This document shows, one piece after another, positions 12,922 through 25,260 of a stretch of 64,000 nt of DNA; position 1 is the stretch's first letter, and each line of letters begins with the position of its first letter. The notes under the pieces are model-generated. The model searched no databases. It worked only from the letters and a program-made list of their open reading frames with translations, and was not told the origin of the DNA. This DNA comes from Pseudoscleropodium purum (lineage: Eukaryota; Streptophyta; Bryopsida; Hypnales; Brachytheciaceae), in assembly GCA_963969395.1 (NCBI GenBank), contig OZ017796.1, forward strand, positions 6,822,501 through 6,886,500. The letters run 5' to 3'. A program made the position numbers and the translations under genes.

Positions 12922-13469
12922 TTAACCCCTAGATGATTAGAACATCTTTTGGGCATAAATTGTCAAAAAAATGACACTTTTAGATTAGTGAGAAAAAAAT
13001 GAAAAAAAAAAAAAAAAAAATGTTCTTTATTTGAGTTTATCCATACAATTTGTACTAGAATTAAAAAAAACTTTGATGGCACAGATTGAAAGTTTATTAA
13101 TATTGTTTGAAGCTAGAAAAAAATTCTTCTACCTTGTTCAATAAAATTAGCAAACTTTAATTCCTTGACTGAAATTTTTACACTACACATGGATTGTTTT
13201 GATAATTGCATCTTATTTCATATGAATTACATATCCATCAAATTTCAAAAGTAGAGGAGGAATTTTGTATAGATTGCCAAAAAAACTATGGGCATCATAA
13301 CTTTTGATTTAGGAATCTAATTGGAAAAAACATATGTATTCCTAATTAGGGATATATGTGCACACTTTATGCTAAAATTTCGAAAAGATCAATTCAAAAT
13401 TGACATTGTAGAAACTTCTATAAAATTTCAATTAATCATTCAATGACCATTTGGTCCTTTAGAAGTTAA
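12922..13469 (+). mobile_element. TTAA-bounded element, subfamily B copy 1
   Basis: The left end is TTAACCCCTAGATGATTAG and the right end is TTGGTCCTTTAGAAGTTAA. The interior (GGGCATAAATTGT, a poly-A run near 13003, TTTTTACACTAC, GGAGGAATTTTG) matches 21057-21617. It is about 548 bp and non-coding. TTAA at both boundaries is the candidate target-site duplication. Confidence 0.75.
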
Positions 13470-13549
13470 TTAATTATTATATATTAAATTAGAAGCGTAA
13501 ATTAGAGGTGACATTTTTCTTTCTATTAACTTCTTCTTCTATCATGCTT

Positions 13550-14486
13550 TTGTCCTAAAATCCCTAAAGTTCTTTAATGTTTGAGGCCCAAAACTATTTT
13601 AAAATACTAGACTCTAAAGGTTGGCTAGAATCTTCATCTACAATTTATTTATTGGCCAACCCAATCACAAGATCTTTTATTTAACTTGTTAGAGTACACT
13701 CTCCTAAAATTTCAAAATAAAAAAACTTAAGAATTGCAAGATCATGATGCTTAGGTTTCAAAAATAAGTATTCTCAACTCTTCTCAAATGGTTAGATATC
13801 ATTCAAACTTTGGGTACAAAAATGTGTAGATCCTACAACTTGCAACTCTCTATAATTTATTAAAAAAAATAAGTTGGAAATACATGTAAAAAAATTTCAA
13901 AAAAAAATTTGTATTTATACTTGAAAAAAATAGTAGGTAGAAAGAACTAGAGAATGATTCAAAATACTAAATTATTAAAAATTTAATTATGGAATTGAAA
14001 AATGCCAACTCCAATGATTTTAATGTTGTAATAAACAATCTACATCTTATGATTTTATTTATTTTCAAACATATTGAAAATGGAATTAAATAAAGGACTT
14101 CAAAGTTTATTTTAGAGTAGAGATTAAATAATTGCCCACAAACAAAATTTCTCACAACTTTCATCTCATTAATGAAACTAATGGAATGGCTCAAAGCTTT
14201 CCACCTCTATACAAATCTAAAAAACCAATTTCAAATTTTTATTTTTGAAGAAAGTTATTTTTTTAATCTGTCTGGATTACCTAGATTGAGAAAAAAATTA
14301 CATATCATGCAATAATTCTTCCAACTATGTAGTCAAAAGTTATGAAAATTGATGGGCTTTAAAGCTACTCCTCAACCACATGTTGTGTAAAAATTTGAAA
14401 GCAAAAAAATAAAAACTCCATTTCTAGTGAGCTGCATGAAATCGCTATGTTTCCCAAAATGTTGGTCCTTTAGGACCAAGGTTAAT
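13550..14486 (+). mobile_element. TTAA-bounded element, subfamily A copy 1 (diverged)
   Basis: The right half is clear: GAATGATTCAAAATACTAAATT, GGAATTGAAAAATGCCAA, TATTTTAGAGTAGAGA, ending TTGGTCCTTTAGGACC and then TTAATTAA. The left half is strongly diverged; the start near AAATCCCTAAAG is an estimate. Non-coding. Confidence 0.6.
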
Positions 14487-16440
14487 TAATATAAATAAGG
14501 TCCTTAAAATCCTTTCACACCTTTAAATACACACTTTTAAAAAGAAGAACTTCAATGCCTTTTCTTAAGGGTTTAACATTTAACATCCAAATCTTTAAGT
14601 GAATTGAAATAAAATAAAAAATAATTTTCTTGAAGTAAATTGAAACTTAGCTTCATAAGTCGAATGAGTATGAAAACACTTTTATTGAACGGAGGTAGAA
14701 CATGGAAGAAGGAACAAGTCCTTCTATGTGAGCTCATCTTTTGGAAGATTTAGTGTAGCGATATTTGACTTGTTTTCAATTGGAAGAAGATCAAAATGAT
14801 CTAGATTAGTCTCCTTGTTTTGAGAGACATTATTTTTGTGGGCATGGCCCGTGGAGTTACATAGACACTATTACTTTAGAAATGTAGAATGATTGCAAGA
14901 CATTGCGTACAATAATCCCTCAAGGCCTAACAACTTTTTGACAATGGAGGTTTTTCCACTTTGATATTTTTTTGCACATGAATGTGCTTGAAAATTTTAA
15001 TTATAACCATAAAAAAGTAAAAAATGCTTTGCCTAATGTGCATAGAATTAATTGTAGAAAATATTGATTGCTGGATTATAACAATTTTGCATAATCAACT
15101 TTATAGGCAAAAAATATAGTTTTGGAAGAAGAAAAATTATAAGATGAATAATGCTATTTTACTCTTTAAAAACTTATATTGAATTCTAAAGCAAATATAA
15201 TTCTTTTATTTTTTTATTCTTTTAGATGAAAAAGACTCTCAGATTTGTACACATTTTCAAACAAAAAAAAGTAGAAATCCAAAACTGACCAAATTGGATC
15301 CTACTAAATTTACCGAATTTATATAAGCATCAATATTTGAAATTTAACAATTGCTATTATTAGCACAATTTTTGGAACATCTTCAAAAAGTTTGGAATCA
15401 TCCTAATTTTTTATATTTTTAATCACATCAAATTGAACCTTATAATTTTAAAATTTTAAAAAATAAAAATTTGGATTTTTTTTCCTCTAGACCTTGTTTG
15501 TTTTTGCAAAATAAAATCTCAAAATGTTTTAAAAATGGGATTTTTTTCCATCCCTAATATTCCTTTCATTGTAAAAGGTTATGTTTGCTCTCTTTTTCTA
15601 GTAGACTACATTTTCTAAAAAAAATTTAAATAGTTCTGACATTTAAATTTCTAAATCAAAACATGCAACAAGTATGGAAACTTATTGTTCTACAAGTCCC
15701 TAGTTTACAAAATATTGAGACTTGTTTTACCCTCTTGAGAATTTTCCATTGAAAATTTGAAGAAGACACATCGTATCTCCTAGTCCTTGAGGGGATAATT
15801 GATTGACCAATGTTTGTATTGTAAGAATTATTTTTATTGTTTAAGCTTTCAAAAATGTAGAGGACAATTGTTACTTCTTTTTATAGTCCCTCACGCCTAC
15901 ATTTGAGAGCTAGATTAATTTATGATTAATTATTCAACAAAAAATGAAGGTAGTTGTTTCCTTCCATCATAGAGCCATTAATTTCTTGACTTCTTTAGGT
16001 TGGTACTTGAGGTACAATGACAATGAGCAATGAGGCAAAAAGAGGCAAACATCCCCTTGTGTTGCCATTAGCAACCTTGTCATGCACTAAATGTGAAAGA
16101 AATCCAAGATTGTTGATTTGATCAATCAGGGAAATCTTGTGGTTGTTGATGATGTGGGATATAGATACAATACATAATATGAAATGCGTAATTCACATAG
16201 AATACATATAAAATACATATGGAATATAAGTGATATATATCCATATGAATTATATAAATATACATTTAAAATATCCATACTATTTGGAGGCCAAAAAAAT
16301 GTAATAGAAGTATAAATATGAAGTGGGGTGGACATGTCACAAACAACTGTCTCAGTTTTTTAATCAATAGTGAAGTGACATATGTACCTCTTTTAGAAAT
16401 TTGGAAAAAGTTTAGCCACCAATGGTTGAATGACATGGAA
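14487..16440. other. AT-rich intergenic DNA
   Basis: No gene was recognised. Local strings such as CTTAAGGGTTTAAC (near 14566) resemble ends of the TTAA superfamily but lack a partner. Confidence 0.4.
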
Positions 16441-16444
16441 AGCG

Positions 16445-16636
16445 CTATTTCTCACCCTTCATATTGTGACTTTTTAAAGCACTAGCTCCTTGCTGCTGCA
16501 GTCTTCCATCTGCTGGTCCTTCTAGTCTATATTCAGGTGTTCCTTGCCATAAAGGGCTATTATATGATCCACGCGCTGGGTTTTTTTTCATCTTGACAAA
16601 AACTGCTTGAAGAAAAGTATAGTGTTTCTGTTGCAT
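16445..16636 (-). pseudogene. Gene-like fragment, unknown protein, minus strand
   Basis: This is a locally GC-richer island in AT-rich DNA. On the minus strand a good acceptor context (TTTTCTTCAAGCAG) precedes an open stretch reading MKKNPARGSYNSPLWQG, then TPEYRLEGPADGRLQ and onward to MKGEK and a stop. I do not recognise the protein. Codon variety and absence of stops look coding-like. No companion exons were found in the flanks, and the fragment sits next to a foldback element, so it may be an isolated captured exon. A real short gene cannot be excluded. Confidence 0.35.
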
Positions 16637-16769
16637 TTAGAAAATCTGATGGGCATGATGTGTCAGCCCCTCCCCCCATGCTTGCTATGCCCATATATGC
16701 AAACACTTGCTTTTTTTCTTTGTCTTAGCATTTGTGTTCAGTCCTAGTGTTTTGTACCGACAGTAGGGT

Positions 16770-18362
16770 TTACAGCCTCTAATTTTAGTCAATCAAAATG
16801 TTTTTTTAGATTAAAGTACAATAAAAAGAGAACTTCTATTCTACAATATAAACTCAAAATGCCTATATAAAAAAAATAAAACTGTAATCAAAGGAAAATG
16901 GTGTATAACATTGTAAACCACAAAAGAAGATAAGAAGAAAAAAAAAGTAAAACAAAAAATAAGAAATGTCATAGACCACATAAAATACAAGCATAGGAAA
17001 ACAATCATAATTATTTTTGTTGTACTAAAGAAAGAGAATCCAAATTATAAAAATTTAAAGCGTAGGGACACCTTAGAGAAACTATGGACACAACAAGGCT
17101 ACAAGGCATACCTCAAAAATTATTTAACTTTTCTCCTTTTCATTTATATTTTACCTTCAAAGCTTGTTTGTGAAGCCTTAGCATTTTATTTTCCCTTTAC
17201 TTTCATATTTTATTTTTAAAGTTGAGAAGCTTGTCCTTGAAGCTTTAGTTTTCAATTTTTTTTCTTTTAGGGTTTGTCTTTAAAGCTCAAGGACTTGTCC
17301 TTGAAGGTTTATTTTTGGTTTAGTTTCTTTTCTTTTATGTTTTATCTTTAAAGGTCAAGGGGTTATCCTTGAAGCTTTTATTATTACTTTTTTTTTTACT
17401 TTTCTCTTATGTTTTGTATTTAGAGTTGAAGGATGGGTCCTTCAAGGCTTTACCCTTTTCATTTTTTTTCCTTTTCTTTTATGTTTCGTCTTTAAAGCTC
17501 AAGGTCTTCAGGTCTTGTCTTTGAAGCTTTACTTTTCCAATTTTTTTTTAATGTTTTAGTTTTGAAGCTCAAGGGCTTTTCCTTGAAGCTTTATTTTTTT
17601 TAATTTCTTTTCTTTTATGTTTTGTCTTTAAAGTTTTGAGGTGGGTCTTTGAAGCTTTATTCTTCAAATTTGAAGGGTAAAGCTTCAAAGACCTGCCCTT
17701 GAGCTCTAAAGATAAAACATAAAAGAAAAAAAAAAAAATTTTAAATAAAGCTTCGAAGATAAGCCCTTGAGCTTTAAAGATAAAAAAGAAAAGAAAAGAA
17801 ATTTAACAAAAAAGTAAAGCTTCAAGGACAAGCCCTTGAGCTTTAAAGTAAAAGATAGAAGAATTTTTTTTTGAAAAGTAAAGCTTCAAAGACAAACCTC
17901 TCAACTTTAAAAATAAAACATGAAAGAAAAGGGAAAATAAAATGCTAAGGCTTCACAAACAAGCTTTGAAGGTAAAATATAAATGAAAAGGAGAAAAGTT
18001 AAACAATTTTTGAGGTATGCCTTGTAGCCTTGTTGTGTACATAGTTTCTTGGAGATGGCCCTATGCTTTAAATTTTCATAATTTTGATTCTCCTTCATTA
18101 GTAAGATGAAAATAATTAAGATTGTTTTCCTAAGCTTGCATTTTATATGGTCTATGACATTTCTTATTTTTGGTTTTTACTTTTTTTTTCCTTCTTATCT
18201 TTTTTTGTGGTTCACAATGTTATACACCATTTTCCTTTTATTACACTTTTATTTTATTTTTTTATATAGTCATTTCGAGTTTATATTGTAGAAGAGAAAT
18301 TCTCTTTTTATTGTCCCTTAATCTAAAAAAGTATTTTGATTGTCTAAAGTTGAAGGGTCCAA
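16770..18362. mobile_element. Foldback-like element with giant inverted repeats
   Basis: Two arms meet at a palindrome, CTTCAAATTTGAAG, centred at 17668. The left arm runs from about 16770 and the right arm ends near 18362. They match in inverse order throughout, for example TCAATCAAAATG and GATTGTCTAAAG at the outer ends, ATGGTGTATAACATTGT and its inverse, and TACAAGGCATACCTCAAAAAT and its inverse. The inner part of each arm is made of tandem units of about 65 bp around AAGCTCAAGGACTTGTCC, TTGAAGCTTTA and TTTCTTTTATGTTTT: about seven units on the left and four or five on the right. Long arms with internal tandem units are typical of foldback transposons. No transposase and no clear target duplication were seen. 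Confidence 0.75.
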
Positions 18363-18592
18363 TAAAATAACATGGCAAACATACAAACTTCAACATATTT
18401 GACTCTGGAAGGAAAAAAAATTAAGCATAATGAAAAGATAGACACATTTGTGGTGCTTCATGGACAATCCTCAGAAGTGTACATAACTGATCCTCGCATG
18501 AAACACTGGCATGGGTTTGAATTGCTATATTCTATATACTAGAGGGCATCTCATATCAAGCTGGAAAGTCACCGCCCAATCCTAACCTTCTA
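18363..18592. other. Spacer, nothing recognised
   Basis: Short stretch between the foldback element and a decayed coding region. The minus-strand frame shows further broken coding-like sequence but no recognisable domain. Confidence 0.4.
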
Positions 18593-19230
18593 TAGACTAG
18601 TGGTCCTTTTGTTTCTTTCTAGTATGTCTTTCAAGCATCGCAAGTCTATACCCATGCCATCTTGCATAGAGTGAAACACTGGAGTTGTCTTCGTTGGATG
18701 TATAACCTTGGACTCAAAATCGGTTGCCAATGTATTCATCTTTTCATGTAGTTGGCAAAAATCCTCCTAAAGGGGGTCGATCAATGTGTCGTTTCTTGCT
18801 ACAAAGTCCAGAAGATGTTGTGCTTGCACTGTCAAAGTTGCATGCATGTCTAGGGCCTTTCGTTCGAGTTGAAGTTGTACCTTAGGATCTGGTGAAGATG
18901 TAGGTGGCATTGAAGGTGGACCGGACCTACTCGGTACAAATCCAACCCTTGCGGGCGTTAGGAAGTAGCTAATTCCTACTGTAGTTGTTCCTTTTAGTGT
19001 CCTATGGTAGTTGGTGACAATCTCCTCTTTTAGTTGTGGATGCAACAACCTCAACACCTTCACCTTGTGTTTGCGGGTGTTTCCTCTCTATAAATGGACA
19101 CAGTTGTAGGTGGCCCACAAGTTTTTAGGATTGTGTACCACATATCGCAAATGCCTATGCCAGATAAAAGTCAAATATGCAAGAAAGGAATAATCCAAGT
19201 CCTAAATCATAGAAGTGCAAGACACCCTCA
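18593..19230 (-). pseudogene. Decayed coding region, unknown protein
   Basis: One minus-strand frame stays coding-like for about 200 codons with only three or four stops. From 19063 downwards it reads LLHPQLKEEIVTNYHRTLKG, PPTSSPDPKVQLQLERKAL, HLLDFVARNDTLIDPL, a stop, then EDFCQLHEKMNTLATDFESK and DLRCLKDILERNKR. Upstream the same frame gives AYLTFIWHRHLRYVVHNPKN and LWATYNCVHL before another stop. No known domain was recognised. The central Pro/Ser linker followed by a helical Leu/Lys-rich part could fit a transposon-encoded or gag-like protein, but this is only inference. The surrounding sequence is repeat-like, which favours transposon origin. Confidence 0.45.
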
Positions 19231-19509
19231 AGAGAGACTACAAATCTTCCATACAATGGTTCTGGATACGCACATGGTTCTGGATATGCAAGTTTAACAA
19301 TTTAGAGGACTGAAGCTTGAGTCTAGACATTAGAAACGCAACATTGATGAAGTTGAAGCAAAACCATCTAAAGCAACAATAGCAACCATTGGATCACTCC
19401 AAATGCATATTAGAAAACAAATGGATCACCTTCACACCGTACCATGCAACATATATGTAAATCCTCTCCATAGCATTGTCAAAGCAAATAAAACAATGCA
19501 AAGTACAAC

Positions 19510-19750
19510 AATGTAGGAAAACAGTAGAAAAACAACAATAGTGGAACCTTAACCTCCTGCAGGGAAACAATACAACAACAACATCTGTGAAACCCTAGCA
19601 TGGTGGAGAAAAATAGTATAGAAGCATGCAACACTGAAACCCTACCCTACTACAGGGAAACAATACAACAGTAGAAACTATAAAATCCTAAAATTGCTGC
19701 AAGAAAACAATAGAAAAGCATGGACAAGCACTAAAACCCTAATGTGCCAC
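19510..19750. repeat. Degenerate tandem repeat, unit about 47 bp
   Basis: About five imperfect units follow the pattern GAAACAATACAACA, a short variable part, GAAACCCTA and TGCTGCAGG. They are adjacent to the decayed coding region and may be the untranslated part of the same dead element. Confidence 0.55.
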
Positions 19751-21056
19751 CTCAATTAAGTATAGGCTGGACATGAAGGTCCCTAAACCCTAATGCCGCC
19801 TTGTTTCATGGCGCTAGAACACTAACCGTGGCTCCAAAACCAAGGGGCAACAATAAAAGCCATAATGGTACATGCCCCCAAATACTACACCGACTCAACA
19901 AATGAGGTGCTCTCATTATTATAATCTTGTAGTACATCACATGCATCTTCCATGGGCATGGAGCATGATATATTAGGCATGGGCGTAGAACACTAATTGC
20001 CAAACATTGTAATTTTGGGGGGACAAGTATCAGCAGGTAGAAAAGACTATATTTAGAAATGTCAAACAAAAGAGCCGAAAACGAGATAGACAGGCCAGCT
20101 GGGGTTGACACGGGATTGTCGGAGCTAGTGTAATAAATAGTCACAATATAGAGGGTGAGAAATAGTGTTACCTTAATGACACATGTATCCCATCAATTTC
20201 TCACAATGAACTCACAATCAGAAAGTCACAAAGTGATAGTTTCTCACAATGATAATGAGCTCAAAAGAAGCAATAACGGACTCTTTAATTTTTAAGTACA
20301 ATGTGTCAAGTAATATTCAAAAATTATAATGTTTATGTACTTAAAGATTTCTAAATTCATTAAAATCTAATGACCTAAGGTGTGTGAGCTTTCAAAATAG
20401 GCCCAACTTACCAAGAATTTGAGCAATTTTTTTGCTCATTTTTTCCTTGAGACTAGATAAAATGTAACTAGAGGATCTTGAATTTCACATTGAGAGTAAG
20501 CGCCTCAAAAAAATTCAAATTATTAGACAACACAATTTAGGAGATATATTTAATAAGTTTCAAGTCTTATTTGAGTCAATGGAAATATAGGGCACAACAG
20601 TTTGAAAGAACATATCTTTGTAAGAATATTTTAAAATGATGCCTTTCTTATGCAAAGTGAAAGATAAAAGAGTTGAAAATATACATATAAAATTTCCCAA
20701 CATGCAAATCATTTTTAATTCATGGTAGAACTTGCAATGCATGGCGGTCATTGAATTGAGAATAGTGTTTGTAAGAAAGAAAAAAAATAAGACACTTGTT
20801 TTCTCTACAAACTCCTTGGATCTGCCTTTTTTGAGGTGGATCTAAATTTTTTGAGGTAAGCAAGAATCGCATTGGTTGGTTGACTTTCTAGTGCATGCCC
20901 AAATCAAAACCAAAAATGAGCTATAAACTACACTACACCATTTAATTTCTTAAAATTCCACAAGGTGGAGTTGAACTTGGAATTTCATGAAACTACCACC
21001 TATGAATTTATAACTCTTTTTACTTAAAAAAAACTCAAAATTTGTAATCACAGGGT
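19751..21056. other. Intergenic DNA
   Basis: No supportable gene was seen. A minus-strand open stretch at 19806-20144 has no recognisable similarity. Small repeats of TCTCACAATGA occur near 20200-20250. Confidence 0.4.
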
Positions 21057-21617
21057 CTAACTACTATAGGATCAAGGCACATTTTGGGTACAAATTGTGA
21101 AAAACTACCACTTTCTAGGGCAATGTTGAAAAAATGAAAAAAAAAATTCAAAGTTCAACCGTACAAATTTGCACTATATCACTATAGGAATGCATGGAAA
21201 AAATTTCAAAAATTTTGATTGCACAAATTGAAAGATTATAAGGTTTGGAGTTAGAAAAAAAAGGGTTTTTTTTCTGATCTTGCTTGGTAGGGCCAGTAGA
21301 CTTCAACTCCTCCCAAAGTGAGATTTTTACACTATTTGTGGTTATTTTTTTTATATTTGCATCTCATATCATGTCAATCATATACCTACTGAATTTCAAA
21401 ATTATTGGAGGAGTTTTGCATATATTCTCTAAAGTTGCTTAGGCTATCTCCAAAATTCAGGGTAGCATATTATTGATCTTAGCATCTAATTAAAAAAATT
21501 TGTATTTCACACCTATTATTAAAATTTGAAGAACATCCATTAAAAAATGACTTTATACACATCTAATCCAAGATCACATGCATACGTTCAATAATCATTT
21601 GGTCCTTTAGGACTTAA
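21057..21617 (+). mobile_element. TTAA-bounded element, subfamily B copy 2
   Basis: The left end is CTAACTACTATAGGATCA (degenerate) and the right end is TTTGGTCCTTTAGGACTTAA. The interior aligns with the copy at 12922-13469: TTTTGGGTACAAATTGTG, a poly-A run, GAGATTTTTACACTA and GGAGGAGTTTTGCAT. Non-coding, about 561 bp. Confidence 0.7.
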
Positions 21618-21914
21618 GTTATTACTTAAATTCTAAATTCTAAAATGAAAAATCGCTTAAAACTTTTTTTAAATTACTTTATCTACATCATCCATCTTCT
21701 TAGATGCACATGCTAGATAAATCAATGAAAAAAATTGGCAATAGGTTCTCTAAACGACCAATTTGACAATTAAAATTTACAACATGTTTGTTCCTTTGTT
21801 CTTCTCCAATAAGAATATTGGTTGCACAAATTTCAAATCTTCTTTTATTTTCATTTATACTAAATAAATAGACACATGCATATCCAAATTTAACCACTAG
21901 AAGATAGATGTGTG

Positions 21915-22780
21915 TTAACCTTTGAAGGACTTGATCTATTGTAAAATGGTCAAACTTCTAATTTTAGCTAATTTTAGCCTTTTTCATAGTGTTCAAACAA
22001 CAATCTGATATTTTAACTACTTGAAACTTTGAATTCTATATCACTTTCAAAAATTGCAACTTTTTTTTTGTGAAATTTTCTAATTGTTATCATTTTGTTG
22101 CAAAAATTGAACATAAATGAGTAAGAATAGCAAAAACAATCCAAATTATTTGAAATTTTTTGGGGAGGTAAAAGTAGCAATGGAGATTTGCATGAAAATT
22201 TTTCAATTGGTCATTTTATTTTTTACACCCAAAATAGTCAAATCAAACACTTTGAAGTCAAATTTGACTATCAAACCAAATTTATCCTTTTATTTAATTG
22301 ATGTACAAAATTTTGATATTTTTTGCAAGTAGAAAAATAAATCTTCTATTTATTCTGTATTTTTTCAATAATTTTGAAGGAAAAACAAAACTATTGTGAT
22401 TTTTCAAAGCTAAAGGTGGAAATAAAATTATATCAATTACAATATATATTAGAATAATCTATAATATTTACTGTAAATGAAGGGTAGAAGGAAAAACATA
22501 ATTTTATAATTTAAATTTAAAATAAATTAAAAGAAAAGAAAATATGAATGAAAAGCACACCATAGTGTGTTATATGGATTTTAATACATGGAGCTTTCAA
22601 TTGCAATAATTCTTTCAATTTTTGACATTTCTCAAAACTTTGAAATGAAATAGGAACAAAACTTGTCAAGCTTCGTTTTATTAGTTGAAATCAAATTCCA
22701 AAAATAATTATTTTAAAAGTTGATATTAAGGTTGACCAAGGTGCATCCACTTTTGGAATGCCTACGTGTTTAAGGGTTAA
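21915..22780 (+). mobile_element. TTAA-bounded element, subfamily C copy 1 (empty site)
   Basis: The left end is TTAACCTTTGAAGGACTTGA and the right end is GTGTTTAAGGGTTAA. The 866-bp interior is highly similar to 31135-32267 apart from a 266-bp insertion present only there. At 22447-22455 this copy reads straight through ATATATTAGAATAATC, giving the uninterrupted site. A 71-codon open frame inside is not conserved as a protein. Confidence 0.8.
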
Positions 22781-24534
22781 AATACATTATAAAAGTGGCT
22801 CTCAACGTGATTCTCCAGTGTTGATAACCATGTTTTTAACATGTTTTACCAAAACATTTTTCTTCTAATGAGCATATCAATAGATTACTATTAGATATTT
22901 CCAATATAAAGATCCGAGTTGTAAATAATTTCAATAAATAAAAAGATTTCAAAATCAAAGGAATTATCTTGCTCACATTCATGAGTACAAAATTCTCACT
23001 TATATTTTCAAATCCTAGAATTTTCATTTTCATATTTTTCATGCTTTAACTTATAAAAACATTTTTCAATGGATAAATTTTAGAAGGAGATGAATTAGAT
23101 AATGTCTAAAGAATTTTAGTCAATTTCTTGCATTTATTTCTATCAAATTTTTGTAGAACTTGTTAAAATCTACAAAACTAAATATGCTTTAACACATTAT
23201 AACAAATCATATCTAAAATTGTTAAAGTGTAAATCTCCAAAAATGTAAATAGGAGTATGGTTTTGTACTAGTGATTTCACTATTGCTTACAATCCTAACA
23301 AGTAGGACCTTGTAGGCAATTTGGACTTTGAAGCAATGCATCTTAGATATTATTGTCTATTAAATTTATTAGAAAAACAAGTTTTTTGAATGTTACAAAT
23401 ATAATCATTAAATTTTTTTGACAAGGCTTGATAAGTAGTTTTCTAAATTCAAGTTTGCCAAACCAATAATGCTATATTGTATGAAATGCTAACAATTAAA
23501 CTATCATTATCTGGTTTTACCTAATATTTTAAGAAATTTTTTTACTCATGTACTTCTATATTTGCATGGGTTTGCAAACTTGCCAATAAGCCATCAAAGG
23601 ACGAGGCCTATTCAACCATAAAATAAGGGGGAATCTTACATAAATTCCTTAAATACTATACTTTCAAATTTTGAACAATAGATTTGAAGGATCCTAAGCA
23701 TACAGAAATGCATTTTTTCATTTATTGATTTTTTTGAAGATTCTTGACTTGTATTGATTTTTTAACATTTATACATTAAAGATTGTAAGGAATTTGCTTT
23801 GTAAATATTCTACAATTCAAAGGATACTAGTAGATCAAGTCTCAAAAAATAGCATCTTTTAGTTCAAAAATGATGCATTGAAAATAAATTGAATAAAAAA
23901 GTAGAATACAAATCCTCAAAAATCACTATGATTGGTTTGTCTACTACAGTAGTTGATCTAACTTTATGGATATGATTTATCAATGAATCATATCTTATAG
24001 CTATTCTTTGAAAGTCATTAATACGTTATTATTCAAAATTTTATTTTATAATACATCTTCATAATTTTAGAAATTTGGACTATACCTTGGTTCTAAAGGG
24101 GTTAAGGACCAATAAGTAGTCCAAATTCTCAAAACTATAGAGATGTACTATAAGATAAAACTTTAAATAATAATTCAATGACAATTTTCAAGCAAAAGCT
24201 ACAAAATGTGATTGATAGGTCATATCCATATGGTTAGATCAATTGTTTTATTAATTGATAATTTTCAATCAAATATAAAAGCAAATATCGATAAACTTTT
24301 CTAAAATTAATTATAGAGTGAATAGTAGTAATCTTCACAATTTGTTTTCTTTTAAGTTCAAAATGCCAAGTTTTAATTATAGTGAACTTTTTAGGGATTT
24401 ATTTAATTCTATTTAATTCATTCATTCATTTATATAATTTGTTTATTTTTGAAAGGTCCTTTTTGAATAAGAAAATTTGTTTTTTTGATGTTAGACATAC
24501 TTATATCCCCCAAACTGTAGAAGATTTTTCTATA
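22781..24534. other. AT-rich intergenic DNA
   Basis: No gene or complete repeat was recognised. A lone end-like motif, TCTAAAGGGGTTAAGG, occurs near 24093. Confidence 0.45.
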
Positions 24535-25125
24535 TTAACCCCTATAGCCATGAACATATTTTTTTAAGAACATAGCATTTTGGAGCAACTCACTACAAAT
24601 GAAATTTTCATTTTTTTTCTTTGAAATTTTTACACAACGTGTGCCCAAGGAGTTGATTTAAGTCACAACAATTTTCATAAATTTTGACAAATAATTCAAA
24701 AGTTATTGCTTATGATGTCATTTTTAGAATAGTACAAGCAATTCAAAAGAGATTCAAAATGACTTTTTTAGGAAATAAAAATTTGAAATTGTTTTTTTGG
24801 ATTTGTATCTTTACAAAAAGATTTGCATTATTCTGTTTTGATTAATGAGATGAATGTTATGAGGAGTTTTAGTTTGTAGGTAGTTATGGATTCTCTACTC
24901 TAAAATAAACTTTGAAATCCTTTATTGAACTCAATTTTCAATATTTAAATAAATAAATAAAAACATTGGATGTACATTGTTAATTACAACACTGTAATCT
25001 TTGGAATTGGAATTTTTCAATTCCATAATTAAATTCTTAACAATTTAGTGTTTTGAATCATTCTCTACTTTTTTATATTTACTATTTTTTTCCTATATGT
25101 TGTATAATTTCAAATGATCAAGTTC
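24535..25125 (-). mobile_element. TTAA-bounded element, subfamily A copy 2, truncated
   Basis: Inverted relative to the other A copies. It starts TTAACCCCTATAGCC and continues through TTTTTACACAACGTGTG, TTCAAAAGTTATTG, TTGGAATTGGAATTTTTCAA and TTTTGAATCATTCTC. Similarity is lost at about 25125, so the far end is missing. It lies head to head with the intact copy that begins at 25261. Confidence 0.65.
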
Positions 25126-25260
25126 ATTCATTATTTGAAATTTGAACACATCCTCCTGGTATGAGAAGTTTAGCCTACATCATTATAGGCTTGTATTGCA
25201 TAGAATTTTAAAAAGATACTAATTGTGCAAAAACCAATAAAGGATGGCCATGATTGTAGT

